Origin: an uncultured Gemmiger sp.
GTDB lineage: Bacteria > Bacillota > Clostridia > Oscillospirales > Ruminococcaceae
Reading direction: 5' to 3'
Assembly (NCBI GenBank): GCA_959018215.1
Contig: CAUEKL010000150.1
Location: 1-5,864, forward strand
Length of the DNA stretch: 5,864 nucleotides
The notes beneath the pieces are model-generated. The model was not told the origin of the DNA. It worked only from the letters and a program-made list of their open reading frames with translations, and did not search any database. Of this stretch, positions 1 to 5,536 are shown piece by piece. Position 1 is the stretch's first letter, and every line of letters begins with the position of its first letter. The translations under genes and the position numbers were made by a program.

Positions 1-95
1 AGGTGGTGGAGCGCCGCAGCCTGGAAGCGGAATTGCTGGGCATCCTGTTCATTGCCATGGGCTTTGCGGTGATCTTCTGGCTGGGCCTGCGGTGA
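1..95 (+). CDS. 3' end of an unidentified membrane-protein gene (partial)
   Basis: The frame whose codons begin at position 3 is open from the left edge to a TGA at 93-95 and gives the last 30 residues of a protein. The visible tail starts with a charged stretch (VVERRSLEAE) and continues into about 20 hydrophobic residues (LLGILFIAMGFAVIFWLGL), ending in Arg. This looks like a single C-terminal transmembrane helix with a very short tail. Codon choice (many CTG, GCC, GGC) matches the downstream genes, which supports real coding. There is no family motif in the fragment, so function cannot be assigned. The next gene has its own promoter, so this gene need not be in its operon. No terminator hairpin is visible between 95 and 122. 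Confidence 0.6.
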   Translation, partial: VVERRSLEAELLGILFIAMGFAVIFWLGLR

Positions 96-121
96 AACCG
101 GAAAAAACAAACAACGAATAG

Positions 122-150
122 TTGTAAACAGCGGGGCCCTGTGGTATACT
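122..150 (+). promoter_or_regulatory. Sigma-A-type promoter of rmuC
   Basis: The -35 element is TTGTAA (122-127) and the -10 element is TATACT (145-150), separated by 17 bp. TGG just before the -10 (142-144) supplies an extended -10 TG. Transcription would start near 157, giving a leader of about 26 nt before the ATG at 183. The leader contains the Shine-Dalgarno AGAGGAG (165-171). The spacer carries an imperfect inverted repeat, ACAG...CTGT (128-142), which could be an operator. Confidence 0.75.
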
Positions 151-182
151 GAACCCATCAAACAAGAGGAGATACAACACAT

Positions 183-1595
183 ATGGAACCGCTGATTTAT
201 CTGCTGCTGGTGCTGGCCCTGGTGGGCGATGTCCTGCTGGCCGCCGTGCTGGTGCTGACCCTGCGCCGCAGCCGGGAGGAAGGGGATGACGGGCAGCTGG
301 CCCGCACCCTGCAAAAGGTCATCGAATCCGAGACCGATCTTTTGGCCGACCAGCTGCGCGCCACCCAGGCTGAGACCGCCCGCTCCACCCAGGCGTCGGT
401 GCGGGACCTGGGCGCCATTCTGGCCGAAAGCCAGCGCCAGAGCAGTGCCGCGGCCACCGCCCGGCTGGAAGCCATCGACAAAGCGGGGGCCGCCCGCCAG
501 AAAGCCGCCGGGGACGCTACCGCCGCCCAGCTGGCCCTGCTGGAAAACCGCCTCAAAGGGCTGGAGGATTCCAACGCCGCCCGCCTGGACGGGATGCGGG
601 GAGCTCTGGTCCAGGGGCTGAACACCATCCGGGCGGACAACAACCGCAAGCTGGACGAGATCCGGGGCACGGTGGACGAAAAGCTGCAGGACACCCTGCA
701 AAAGCGCATCTCCGAATCCTTCCGTACCGTCAGCGCCCAGCTGGAACAGGTGTACAAGGGCCTGGGCGAGATGCAGACCCTGGCCGCCGATGTGGGCGGG
801 CTCAAGCGGGTGCTCTCCGGCGTCAAGACCCGGGGTATGCTGGGTGAGGTGCAGCTGGGGGCCATCCTGCAGGAGATCCTGGCCCCCGGCCAGTATGCCG
901 AAAACGTGGCCACCGTGCCGGGCAGCGCCAACCGGGTGGAATTCGCAGTGAAGCTGCCGGGGCAGGGGGGCACCGTCTGGATGCCCATTGACGCCAAGTT
1001 CCCCGGCGACAGCTACGCCAAGCTGGTGCAGGCCCGGGATTCCGGGGACGCTGCCGCCGTGGCCGCCGCCCGCAAGCAGCTGGACACGGTGCTGCGCCAG
1101 GAAGCCAAGGACATCCACGACAAGTACATCGAGGTGCCCTACACCACCGCCTTCGGGGTGCTGTTCCTGCCCTTTGAGGGGCTGTATGCGGAGGTGGTCT
1201 CCTCCGGCATGACCGAGACGCTGCAGCGGGAATTCCAGATCAGCGTGACAGGCCCCTCCACCATGGCGGCCCTGCTCAACGCCCTGCAGATGGGCTTCCG
1301 CACCCTGGCCATCCAGAAACGCTCCGGCGAGGTATGGCAGGTGCTGGCAGCGGTCAAGACTGAATTTGAAAAGTTCGGCACCGGTCTGCAGGCCATGCAG
1401 CGCCACCTGAACCAGACCGGCAATGATCTGGAGGAACTCATCGGCACCCGCAGCCGGGCCATCACCCGCAAGCTGGAATCGGTCCAGCAGCTGGAACCCA
1501 CCGAGGCCGCCGACCTGCTGGGCCTGGATGCTCTGGACCCTGCGCCCGGTGGAACGCCCCGTCTGCGCCGCCGGGACAGCGATTCCCAATCCTGA
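183..1595 (+). CDS. rmuC: DNA recombination protein RmuC
   Basis: The 470-residue product is close in length to E. coli RmuC (475). Residues 4-27 form one hydrophobic N-terminal helix, likely a membrane anchor, followed by RRSREE. Residues about 35-200 are Ala/Gln/Glu/Arg-rich with heptad character, indicating a long coiled coil. The conserved RmuC domain covers about 203-420 and has the family signatures KTRGMLGEVQLGAIL (215-229), WMPIDAKFP (266-274), FLPFEGLYAE (328-337) and TGPSTMAALLNALQMGFR (356-373). RmuC has been placed in the PD-(D/E)XK nuclease superfamily; E253 and D270-A-K272 fit that pattern, though nuclease activity is inferred. In E. coli, RmuC limits inversion between short inverted repeats. 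The C-terminal tail (about 435-470) is variable and ends LRRRDSDSQS. The ATG at 183 sits 11 nt after AGAGGAG and begins directly at the membrane segment. The following gene starts 59 bp downstream with no terminator between, so co-transcription is likely. Confidence 0.95.
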   Translation: MEPLIYLLLVLALVGDVLLAAVLVLTLRRSREEGDDGQLARTLQKVIESETDLLADQLRATQAETARSTQASVRDLGAILAESQRQSSAAATARLEAIDKAGAARQKAAGDATAAQLALLENRLKGLEDSNAARLDGMRGALVQGLNTIRADNNRKLDEIRGTVDEKLQDTLQKRISESFRTVSAQLEQVYKGLGEMQTLAADVGGLKRVLSGVKTRGMLGEVQLGAILQEILAPGQYAENVATVPGSANRVEFAVKLPGQGGTVWMPIDAKFPGDSYAKLVQARDSGDAAAVAAARKQLDTVLRQEAKDIHDKYIEVPYTTAFGVLFLPFEGLYAEVVSSGMTETLQREFQISVTGPSTMAALLNALQMGFRTLAIQKRSGEVWQVLAAVKTEFEKFGTGLQAMQRHLNQTGNDLEELIGTRSRAITRKLESVQQLEPTEAADLLGLDALDPAPGGTPRLRRRDSDSQS

Positions 1596-1654
1596 AGTCC
1601 GTACCAAAATGAACGCCCGGCCCTGACCGGGAAAAACAAAGGAGGCAATCTGCC

Positions 1655-2173
1655 ATGAAACATCTGCAATGGGACCGTCTGGTCATGCCTGTGGCCGGGG
1701 TGGTGCTGGGGCTTTTCCTGGTGGCCCGTCCCTGGAACGCCACCGCCGCCCTGTGCAGCTTTATCGGCTGGCTGATTCTGCTGGCCGGTATCTGCGGCAT
1801 CGTCAACGCCCTGGCCTTCCAGCGCGCCACCTTCATCTCCAGCCCGCTGCTGCCCCTCAGCGTGGGCGCGGCGGTCATCGGCTTCTTCTTCATCCTCAGC
1901 CCCGGCATGCTGGTCAGCCTGGTGGGCACCATCGTCTGCGTCTTTCTGCTGGTCACCGGTATGAGCAACATCCAGGCCGCCCTGGCCCGCCGCGCCTGGG
2001 GTGACCGGGCCTGGTGGGTGCCTTTGGCCGTGGGTGTTGTCTGCGTGCTGCTGGGGCTGTACGCTCTGTTCGCTCCGGGGGCTTCCGCCGCCATGGTCAT
2101 GCGGCTGGTGGGCATCATGATTTTGTGCTCCAGCGCGGTGAACCTGTTTGCGGTGCTCACCTGGCACGACTGA
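1655..2173 (+). CDS. DUF308 / HdeD-like six-helix membrane protein
   Basis: The 172-residue, strongly hydrophobic protein has six predicted transmembrane helices at about 8-24, 31-54, 65-82, 84-106, 120-140 and 144-167. The helices form three two-helix repeats, each with the pattern G-[LF]-hydrophobic-x-P then a G-rich second helix ending near N: GLFLVARPW...GICGIVNAL (19-53), GFFFILSPG...GMSNIQAAL (76-110) and GLYALFAPG...SSAVNLFAV (134-167). This is the repeat architecture of the DUF308 family, which includes the acid-resistance membrane protein HdeD of E. coli. The biochemical role in Firmicutes is unknown, so HdeD function should not be transferred. The start has an excellent Shine-Dalgarno, AAAGGAGG (1638-1645), 9 nt before ATG. 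It is probably transcribed with rmuC from the promoter at 122-150. No clear terminator follows; the next promoter begins 34 bp after the stop. Confidence 0.85.
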   Translation: MKHLQWDRLVMPVAGVVLGLFLVARPWNATAALCSFIGWLILLAGICGIVNALAFQRATFISSPLLPLSVGAAVIGFFFILSPGMLVSLVGTIVCVFLLVTGMSNIQAALARRAWGDRAWWVPLAVGVVCVLLGLYALFAPGASAAMVMRLVGIMILCSSAVNLFAVLTWHD

Positions 2174-2207
2174 TTCCCCTAAAAAACTTTGCACAGCGGT
2201 TTAATTT

Positions 2208-2235
2208 TTGACATCCCGCAAAAATATGGTACAAT
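2208..2235 (+). promoter_or_regulatory. Sigma-A-type promoter of degV
   Basis: A perfect -35 TTGACA (2208-2213) and a -10 TACAAT (2230-2235) are separated by 16 bp, with TGG at 2227-2229 forming an extended -10. Transcription would start near 2242. The elements lie in an AT-rich patch between the membrane-protein gene and degV, in contrast to the GC-rich genes around them. Confidence 0.85.
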
Positions 2236-2288
2236 AAAAGCAAACAAACGGTGGACCTTTTGCTGCCTGCACGGTTGCGCCGAGAAAT

Positions 2289-2292
2289 GAGG
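2289..2292 (+). promoter_or_regulatory. Ribosome binding site that decides the degV start
   Basis: GAGG at 2289-2292 lies 9 nt before the ATG at 2302, which opens the canonical DegV N-terminus (IRILTDSAADL). Two in-frame upstream starts, GTG 2251 and ATG 2287, lack a purine-rich site at suitable spacing. GTG 2251 would also lie only about 9 nt from the predicted transcription start. Confidence 0.6.
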
Positions 2293-2301
2293 CTTGCTGT
2301 T

Positions 2302-3159
2302 ATGATCCGCATCCTGACCGACTCCGCTGCCGACCTGACCCCCGCCGACGCCAACCGTCCCGGGGTGACCGTTGTACCCCTGCATGTGCTCTTTGCCGAT
2401 GGCGAGACCATCCTGGACGGGGTGGATATGACCGGCGACGAATACTATGCCCGCCTGAGCGTGGAAAGCAAACTGCCCCGCACCAGCCAGCCTTCCCCGG
2501 ATACCTTCATCCAGTTCTTTGAGGAGGCCGCCGCCGCGGGGGATGAAGTACTGGCGGTGCTCATCTCCTCCAATCTGTCCGGCACCTACCAGTGCGCCCG
2601 CCTGGCTGCCGAAACCTGTGAGTTCGAGAATGTCCGCTTTGTGGATTCCCGCACCGCCTCCCAGGGCGAAGCCATCCTTATCCGGGAGGCCCTGCGCCTG
2701 CGGGAGGAGGGCAAAACCCTGGATGAGATCGCCGATGCCCTGGAGGAACTCAAGGGCCGCATCCGCATCCTGGGCATTGTGGACAGCCTGAAACACCTGC
2801 ACAAGGGCGGCCGTCTGCCCGCCGCCGTGGCCCTGGTAGGTGGTGCGCTGGGCATCAAACCGGTGCTGTCGGTCATTGACGGCGAGATCAAGCTGGCCGA
2901 TACCGCCCGGGGCCGTCCCGGCGCCATGGTGGCTCTGTTCAAGCAGATCGACAAGCTGGGCGGTGTGGATGAGCGCTACGGCTATGTGCTGCTCTACTCC
3001 GACCAGAAGACCATCACCGCCCCCATCCATCGCTATATGCACGAAAACCTGCACCTGTCCGGCGGCCGTGTGGCCCGCCTGGGCGCCGCCATCGGCACCC
3101 ATATCGGACCAGGCTGCGCCGCCCTGGTCTTTGTGGCCAAGGAAACCGACGCCGAATAA
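2302..3159 (+). CDS. DegV-family fatty-acid-binding protein (FakB-like)
   Basis: From the ATG at 2302 the product is 285 residues, the usual DegV length. DegV/FakB proteins bind one fatty acid in a buried tunnel. In characterised Firmicutes they present it to the kinase FakA, which makes acyl-phosphate for phospholipid synthesis. Family marks, in order: ILTDSAADL (4-12), the TSQPS segment (61-65), ISSNLSGTY (88-96), VRFVDSRTAS (111-120), DSLKHLHKGGRL (161-172), GIKPVLSV (184-191), an Arg-containing RGRPGAM (203-209) and GTHIGPG (265-271), with the His-containing loop near the ligand carboxylate. No signal peptide or membrane helix is present, so it should be cytosolic. It stands alone between its own promoter and terminator. 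No fakA-like DAK-domain gene is in the window, so the partner kinase would be encoded elsewhere. The specific fatty acid cannot be read from the sequence. Confidence 0.93.
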   Translation: MIRILTDSAADLTPADANRPGVTVVPLHVLFADGETILDGVDMTGDEYYARLSVESKLPRTSQPSPDTFIQFFEEAAAAGDEVLAVLISSNLSGTYQCARLAAETCEFENVRFVDSRTASQGEAILIREALRLREEGKTLDEIADALEELKGRIRILGIVDSLKHLHKGGRLPAAVALVGGALGIKPVLSVIDGEIKLADTARGRPGAMVALFKQIDKLGGVDERYGYVLLYSDQKTITAPIHRYMHENLHLSGGRVARLGAAIGTHIGPGCAALVFVAKETDAE

Positions 3160-3172
3160 TCGCCATACAAGC

Positions 3173-3209
3173 AACCGCCGTCCCGGTAAATCCGGGACGG
3201 CGGTTTTTT
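3173..3209 (+). terminator. Intrinsic terminator of degV
   Basis: A perfect stem pairs 3173-3186 with 3192-3205 (core ACCGCCGTCCCGG / CCGGGACGGCGGT) around a 5-nt loop TAAAT. Six T residues follow at 3204-3209, then CG and five more T. It begins 14 nt after the degV stop. Read on the minus strand the hairpin is followed by only TTGCTTGT, so it would be a weak terminator for the convergent oxidoreductase. Confidence 0.95.
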
Positions 3210-3230
3210 CGTTTTTCGGCGGGAAAGCGG

Positions 3231-4358
3231 TCAGCCCAAAAAGCCGCTCCGCTCCTCCTCCATTTTTTTGTGCAGCAGTTCCTCATATACGGCAGGGTTC
3301 ACCGGCAGACGGACTTTGCGTCCCAGCCAGGCCGATACATAGGCGGCGTTGGTCAGTTCCACCGTCCGCAGACCATCCTCACCATCGGCCACCATGGCAG
3401 TACCTATGCGCAGATGATCACAGAAACGCCGCAGGACCGTCTGGTAGGCTTCCGGGTTTGCCTGTACCGGAATCTCCCGGCTTCGATGAGCCAGTGTTCC
3501 GTATACCTCCCGGTTGGACGCCGCAAATGCAGTGGTAGACATCTCGTTTTCCTCCAGAATGATGCGGGCGGTATCCTCCACACACAGCCGGCCCTTTTCT
3601 CCCCAGATTTCCAGACGGTTCACGCCGGGGTTTTCGCCGGTGGAACTGATGAAGGTACCGTGCAGGCCATTGTCATAGTACAGCTGCAGGTCTGCCGCAT
3701 CGTCCACCGGGATGGGGGAGTACCTGCCGAAACACAGGTCCGCATAGATTCCGTCGGGAACGCCCAGCAGCCATTGCCAGATGTCCAGATAATGCTGGCT
3801 CTGGTTGATGAGCAGCCCGCCGCATTCCCCGTTCCAGCTGCTGCGCCAGGGGGCGGATGTGTGGTAGGCCGGAGTACGGAACCAGGTATTGCACACCCAC
3901 ACGGCCCGTACCGGTGTGCCCACCGCCCCGCTGTGCAGCAGTTCCCGGGCTTTGGCAAAGGCCGGATTGGCCCGGGTATTGAACATCATTCCGAAACTGA
4001 CGCCGGCCGATTTTGCCTGTTCCGTCAGGGCCCGCACCTCACGGGCATACACCCCGGCAGGCTTGTCCAGCAGAATGTGCTTGCCCGCCGCAACCATCCG
4101 GCGGGCAATCTCCACATGGCTGGTATGCGGTGTCACGATCAGGGCAGCGTCAAATTCCTCCGCGTGGGCCAGGGTGTCTTCCACATCCCGGTAGACGGCC
4201 ACGCCGGGATAAGCCTCCCGCAGAACCTGTTGCCCGGGCGCAGTGCGGCCGCAAACCGCGGCCAGCGTCATGCCTTCCACGTCATTGTTCCGCAGCATGG
4301 CGGCATATTGGCGCCCCATGCCGCCAAAACCGATCAGCACCATCCGGATCTGCCCCAT
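3231..4358 (-). CDS. Gfo/Idh/MocA-family NAD(P)-dependent oxidoreductase
   Basis: The 375-residue protein has the two-domain layout of the Gfo/Idh/MocA family, which oxidises or reduces sugars, inositols and related polyols with NAD(P). Residues 1-125 form a Rossmann fold with the dinucleotide loop GFGGMG (10-15), ALIVTPHTSHVEIA (72-85) and the catalytic-lysine motif LLDKPAG (96-102, K99). Most relatives have EKP; here it is DKP. The C-terminal substrate domain carries GGLLINQSQHYLDIWQWLLG (180-199), the usual site of the catalytic His (H189) and its nearby Asp (D192). There is no signal peptide. The start has the Shine-Dalgarno AGGGAGG (complement of 4368-4374) 9 nt upstream. The gene is convergent with degV (71 bp apart) and divergent from the response regulator. 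No sugar kinase, isomerase or transporter lies beside it, so the substrate is unknown. Confidence 0.93.
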   Translation of the reverse strand: MGQIRMVLIGFGGMGRQYAAMLRNNDVEGMTLAAVCGRTAPGQQVLREAYPGVAVYRDVEDTLAHAEEFDAALIVTPHTSHVEIARRMVAAGKHILLDKPAGVYAREVRALTEQAKSAGVSFGMMFNTRANPAFAKARELLHSGAVGTPVRAVWVCNTWFRTPAYHTSAPWRSSWNGECGGLLINQSQHYLDIWQWLLGVPDGIYADLCFGRYSPIPVDDAADLQLYYDNGLHGTFISSTGENPGVNRLEIWGEKGRLCVEDTARIILEENEMSTTAFAASNREVYGTLAHRSREIPVQANPEAYQTVLRRFCDHLRIGTAMVADGEDGLRTVELTNAAYVSAWLGRKVRLPVNPAVYEELLHKKMEEERSGFLG

Positions 4359-4403
4359 CTTGTAAAACCTCCCTGTACGGCCAAAGACCGCGTTCTTTCC
4401 TTC

Positions 4404-4432
4404 ATTATAGCATGGCAGTACCTGTCAGGCAA
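4404..4432 (-). promoter_or_regulatory. Promoter of the minus-strand oxidoreductase
   Basis: On the minus strand there is a perfect -10 TATAAT (complement of 4404-4409), preceded by TGC (extended -10). The -35-like TTGCCT (complement of 4427-4432) lies 17 bp upstream. Transcription would start near 4397, leaving a leader of about 39 nt that includes the Shine-Dalgarno at 4368-4374. Confidence 0.75.
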
Positions 4433-4524
4433 AACGGGATGAAAACGAACAAATATTGTCATGAATTGGCAAAAACGCCGCTTTTTTTTGTAAGTCTGTA
4501 ACATCTTCGATACATGGCTCGTTA

Positions 4525-4530
4525 TATAGT
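4525..4530 (+). promoter_or_regulatory. Candidate -10 element for the response-regulator gene
   Basis: TATAGT at 4525-4530 lies in an AT-rich patch and is the best -10 candidate upstream of the response regulator. No convincing -35 lies 16-18 bp upstream. GTAACA (4498-4503) is 21 bp away, and TTGTAA (4488-4493) pairs better in distance with the poorer -10 TACATG (4511-4516). A promoter with a weak -35 often depends on an activator, but that is only inference. The resulting leader would be roughly 80 nt. Confidence 0.4.
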
Positions 4531-4564
4531 ATAGGTGAGGAAATTTTTGCGGCAGAAATTTGGT

Positions 4565-4580
4565 GCCCGCGGCGGCGGGC
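4565..4580 (+). other. Stem-loop in the response-regulator leader
   Basis: GCCCGC (4565-4570) pairs perfectly with GCGGGC (4575-4580) around the loop GGCG, a 6-bp all-GC stem. It lies 38 nt before the ATG and 21 nt before the Shine-Dalgarno AAAGAGG (4602-4608), so it does not hide the ribosome site. No T-run follows, so it is not a terminator. It may stabilise or tune the mRNA, or may be chance in GC-rich DNA. Confidence 0.4.
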
Positions 4581-4618
4581 GACTTGCGGAATTTTGCGTG
4601 TAAAGAGGCTGTTGAAGT

Positions 4619-5281
4619 ATGGCAACGATCCTGATTGCTGAAAACGAACGCGCCATCGCACAGCGTATGGCGGTGAATCTGCATCTGGTGGGGCACAGCT
4701 GTGACCTGGCCGATACCGCGGAGCAGGCGGTGGAACTGGACCGCCGCAATGCCTACGACCTGGTATTGCTGGACCTGGACCTGCCCAGTTCCGGCGGATT
4801 TGAAGGGGTGAGTGCCTGGGAAAACGGGCACCCGGTCCTTCTGCTGGTGTCCCAGTCCCGGCTGGACGCCTGCCCGGCGGAGCTGCGCTCCCGGTGCCTG
4901 GCCAAACCCTTTGAGATCATGGAACTGGTGGGGGCTGTGCAGCACACCCTGGGTACTGCCGCGGCATCCGGGCGGGAATTCCGCTTCCATGACATTGAGG
5001 TGGACATGGCCGGCCGCCAGGTGCTGCGGGGCGGGCACACCGTGGCCCTGACCCCCCAGGAATACTCCCTGCTGGAAACCCTGGTCCTCAACCGCAACCT
5101 GGCCCTCAGCCGCACCAAGCTGCTGGAGATCGCCTGGGGCTACGGCTACCAGGGGGCTACCCGCACGGTGGATGTACATATCCAGCGCCTGCGCCGCAAG
5201 CTGGGCCTAGAAAAGGAGATCCAGACCGTCTACAAGATCGGCTACCGCCTGAACACCCGGGGTGAAGCCGGGCCTGTTTGA
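4619..5281 (+). CDS. Orphan OmpR/PhoB-family response regulator with atypical receiver
   Basis: The 220-residue protein has an N-terminal receiver-like domain (1-112) and a C-terminal OmpR-type winged-helix DNA-binding domain (about 120-213). The DNA-binding part is well kept: LTPQEYSLLETLVLN (144-158), RTKLLEIAWGY (165-175), the recognition-helix segment TRTVDVHIQRLRRKLG (181-196) and the wing YKIGYRL (205-211). In the receiver, the phosphoacceptor position D52 (LLDLDLP) and K96 (AKPF) remain. The usual acidic DD pair is E8-N9, and the switch Thr/Ser position aligns with V77 or S78. The segment before KPF is about 6 residues shorter than in typical members and lacks the GADDY motif. Phosphorylation may therefore be weak or absent. 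No histidine kinase lies within the window, and a terminator closes the gene. Start: ATG 10 nt after AAAGAGG (4602-4608). Its targets are unknown; the divergent oxidoreductase promoter and its own promoter are candidates by position only. Confidence 0.9.
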   Translation: MATILIAENERAIAQRMAVNLHLVGHSCDLADTAEQAVELDRRNAYDLVLLDLDLPSSGGFEGVSAWENGHPVLLLVSQSRLDACPAELRSRCLAKPFEIMELVGAVQHTLGTAAASGREFRFHDIEVDMAGRQVLRGGHTVALTPQEYSLLETLVLNRNLALSRTKLLEIAWGYGYQGATRTVDVHIQRLRRKLGLEKEIQTVYKIGYRLNTRGEAGPV

Positions 5282-5307
5282 CGCGCCTTCGCAAGAAATA
5301 GAGGGTT

Positions 5308-5344
5308 GCCCGTTCCGGTATTCTTGCCGGGACGGGCGTTTTTT
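5308..5344 (+). terminator. Intrinsic terminator of the response-regulator gene
   Basis: An 11-bp stem pairs GCCCGTTCCGG (5308-5318) with CCGGGACGGGC (5327-5337), with one G-U pair and an 8-nt loop. A run of six T (5339-5344) follows. It starts 27 nt after the stop codon. Its 3' arm and T-run closely match the degV terminator. Confidence 0.93.
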
Positions 5345-5430
5345 CGTGCCAAAACTGCCCAAAAAGCCGGGAAGGAACCCGAAGCCTTTTGCACGAACTG
5401 CCGAAAATCCCGGGATGTAATATTTATACA

Positions 5431-5459
5431 TTGACAATGAATAAATACAAATCTATACT
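5431..5459 (+). promoter_or_regulatory. Strong promoter of the amino-acid-binding lipoprotein gene
   Basis: A perfect -35 TTGACA (5431-5436) and a -10 TATACT (5454-5459) are separated by 17 bp, in an AT-rich patch. Transcription would start near 5466, giving a leader of about 71 nt. A 10-bp perfect palindrome, ATCCCGGGAT (5407-5416), lies 14 bp upstream of the -35 and could be a regulator site. The match to consensus fits high expression, as is common for substrate-binding lipoproteins. Confidence 0.88.
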
Positions 5460-5469
5460 ATAGGATATC

Positions 5470-5490
5470 CCGGCGAGACCTGTCCGCCGG
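5470..5490 (+). other. 5' leader stem-loop of the lipoprotein mRNA
   Basis: CCGGCG (5470-5475) pairs perfectly with CGCCGG (5485-5490) around a 9-nt loop. It lies within about 5 nt of the predicted 5' end of the transcript and 33 nt before the Shine-Dalgarno AGAGGG (5524-5529). No T-run follows, so it is not an attenuator. A 5'-terminal hairpin of this kind can protect mRNA from decay; that role is inferred. Confidence 0.45.
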
Positions 5491-5536
5491 TTCAAGAGGG
5501 AAAAGAACAGAACACTGTACAAAAGAGGGTTATCAC

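Noticed and set aside
197..997. Minus-strand open frame of 266 codons opposite rmuC
   Set aside because: The product is Ser/Arg/Pro-rich low-complexity sequence with no motif and no ribosome site. The plus strand encodes a clear RmuC, so this is a shadow of GC-biased codons.
1616..1631. Hairpin CCCGG-loop-CCGGG between rmuC and the DUF308 gene
   Set aside because: The stem is only 5 bp and is followed by AAAAAC on the plus strand, with no T-run, so it is not a terminator.
1139..2194. Minus-strand open frame of 351 codons spanning the end of rmuC and the DUF308 gene
   Set aside because: Its product is Gln/His/Gly/Asp-rich with no domain. Both plus-strand genes beneath it have strong motifs or membrane repeats and good Shine-Dalgarno sites.
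2251..2301. Longer degV starts at GTG 2251 and ATG 2287
   Set aside because: They add residues (MDLLLPARLRREMRLAV) not found in DegV proteins. GTG 2251 is almost at the predicted transcript start, and neither has a good ribosome site.
2179..3174. Minus-strand open frame of 331 codons opposite degV
   Set aside because: It is Gly/Gln/His-rich with no recognisable family, and it ends by running through the degV promoter region. DegV on the plus strand is unambiguous.
4468..4490. Terminator-like signal with eight T residues (4482-4489) in the divergent intergenic region
   Set aside because: The only stems in front of the T-run are 3 bp GGC/GCC or an A/T-only pairing. No gene ends upstream on the plus strand, so there is nothing to terminate.
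5345..5395. Possible structure CGTGC...GCACG downstream of the response-regulator terminator
   Set aside because: The outer arms are 5 bp and enclose 41 nt with only weak inner pairing (CGGG/CCCG). It does not match a known riboswitch and probably lies upstream of the next transcription start.
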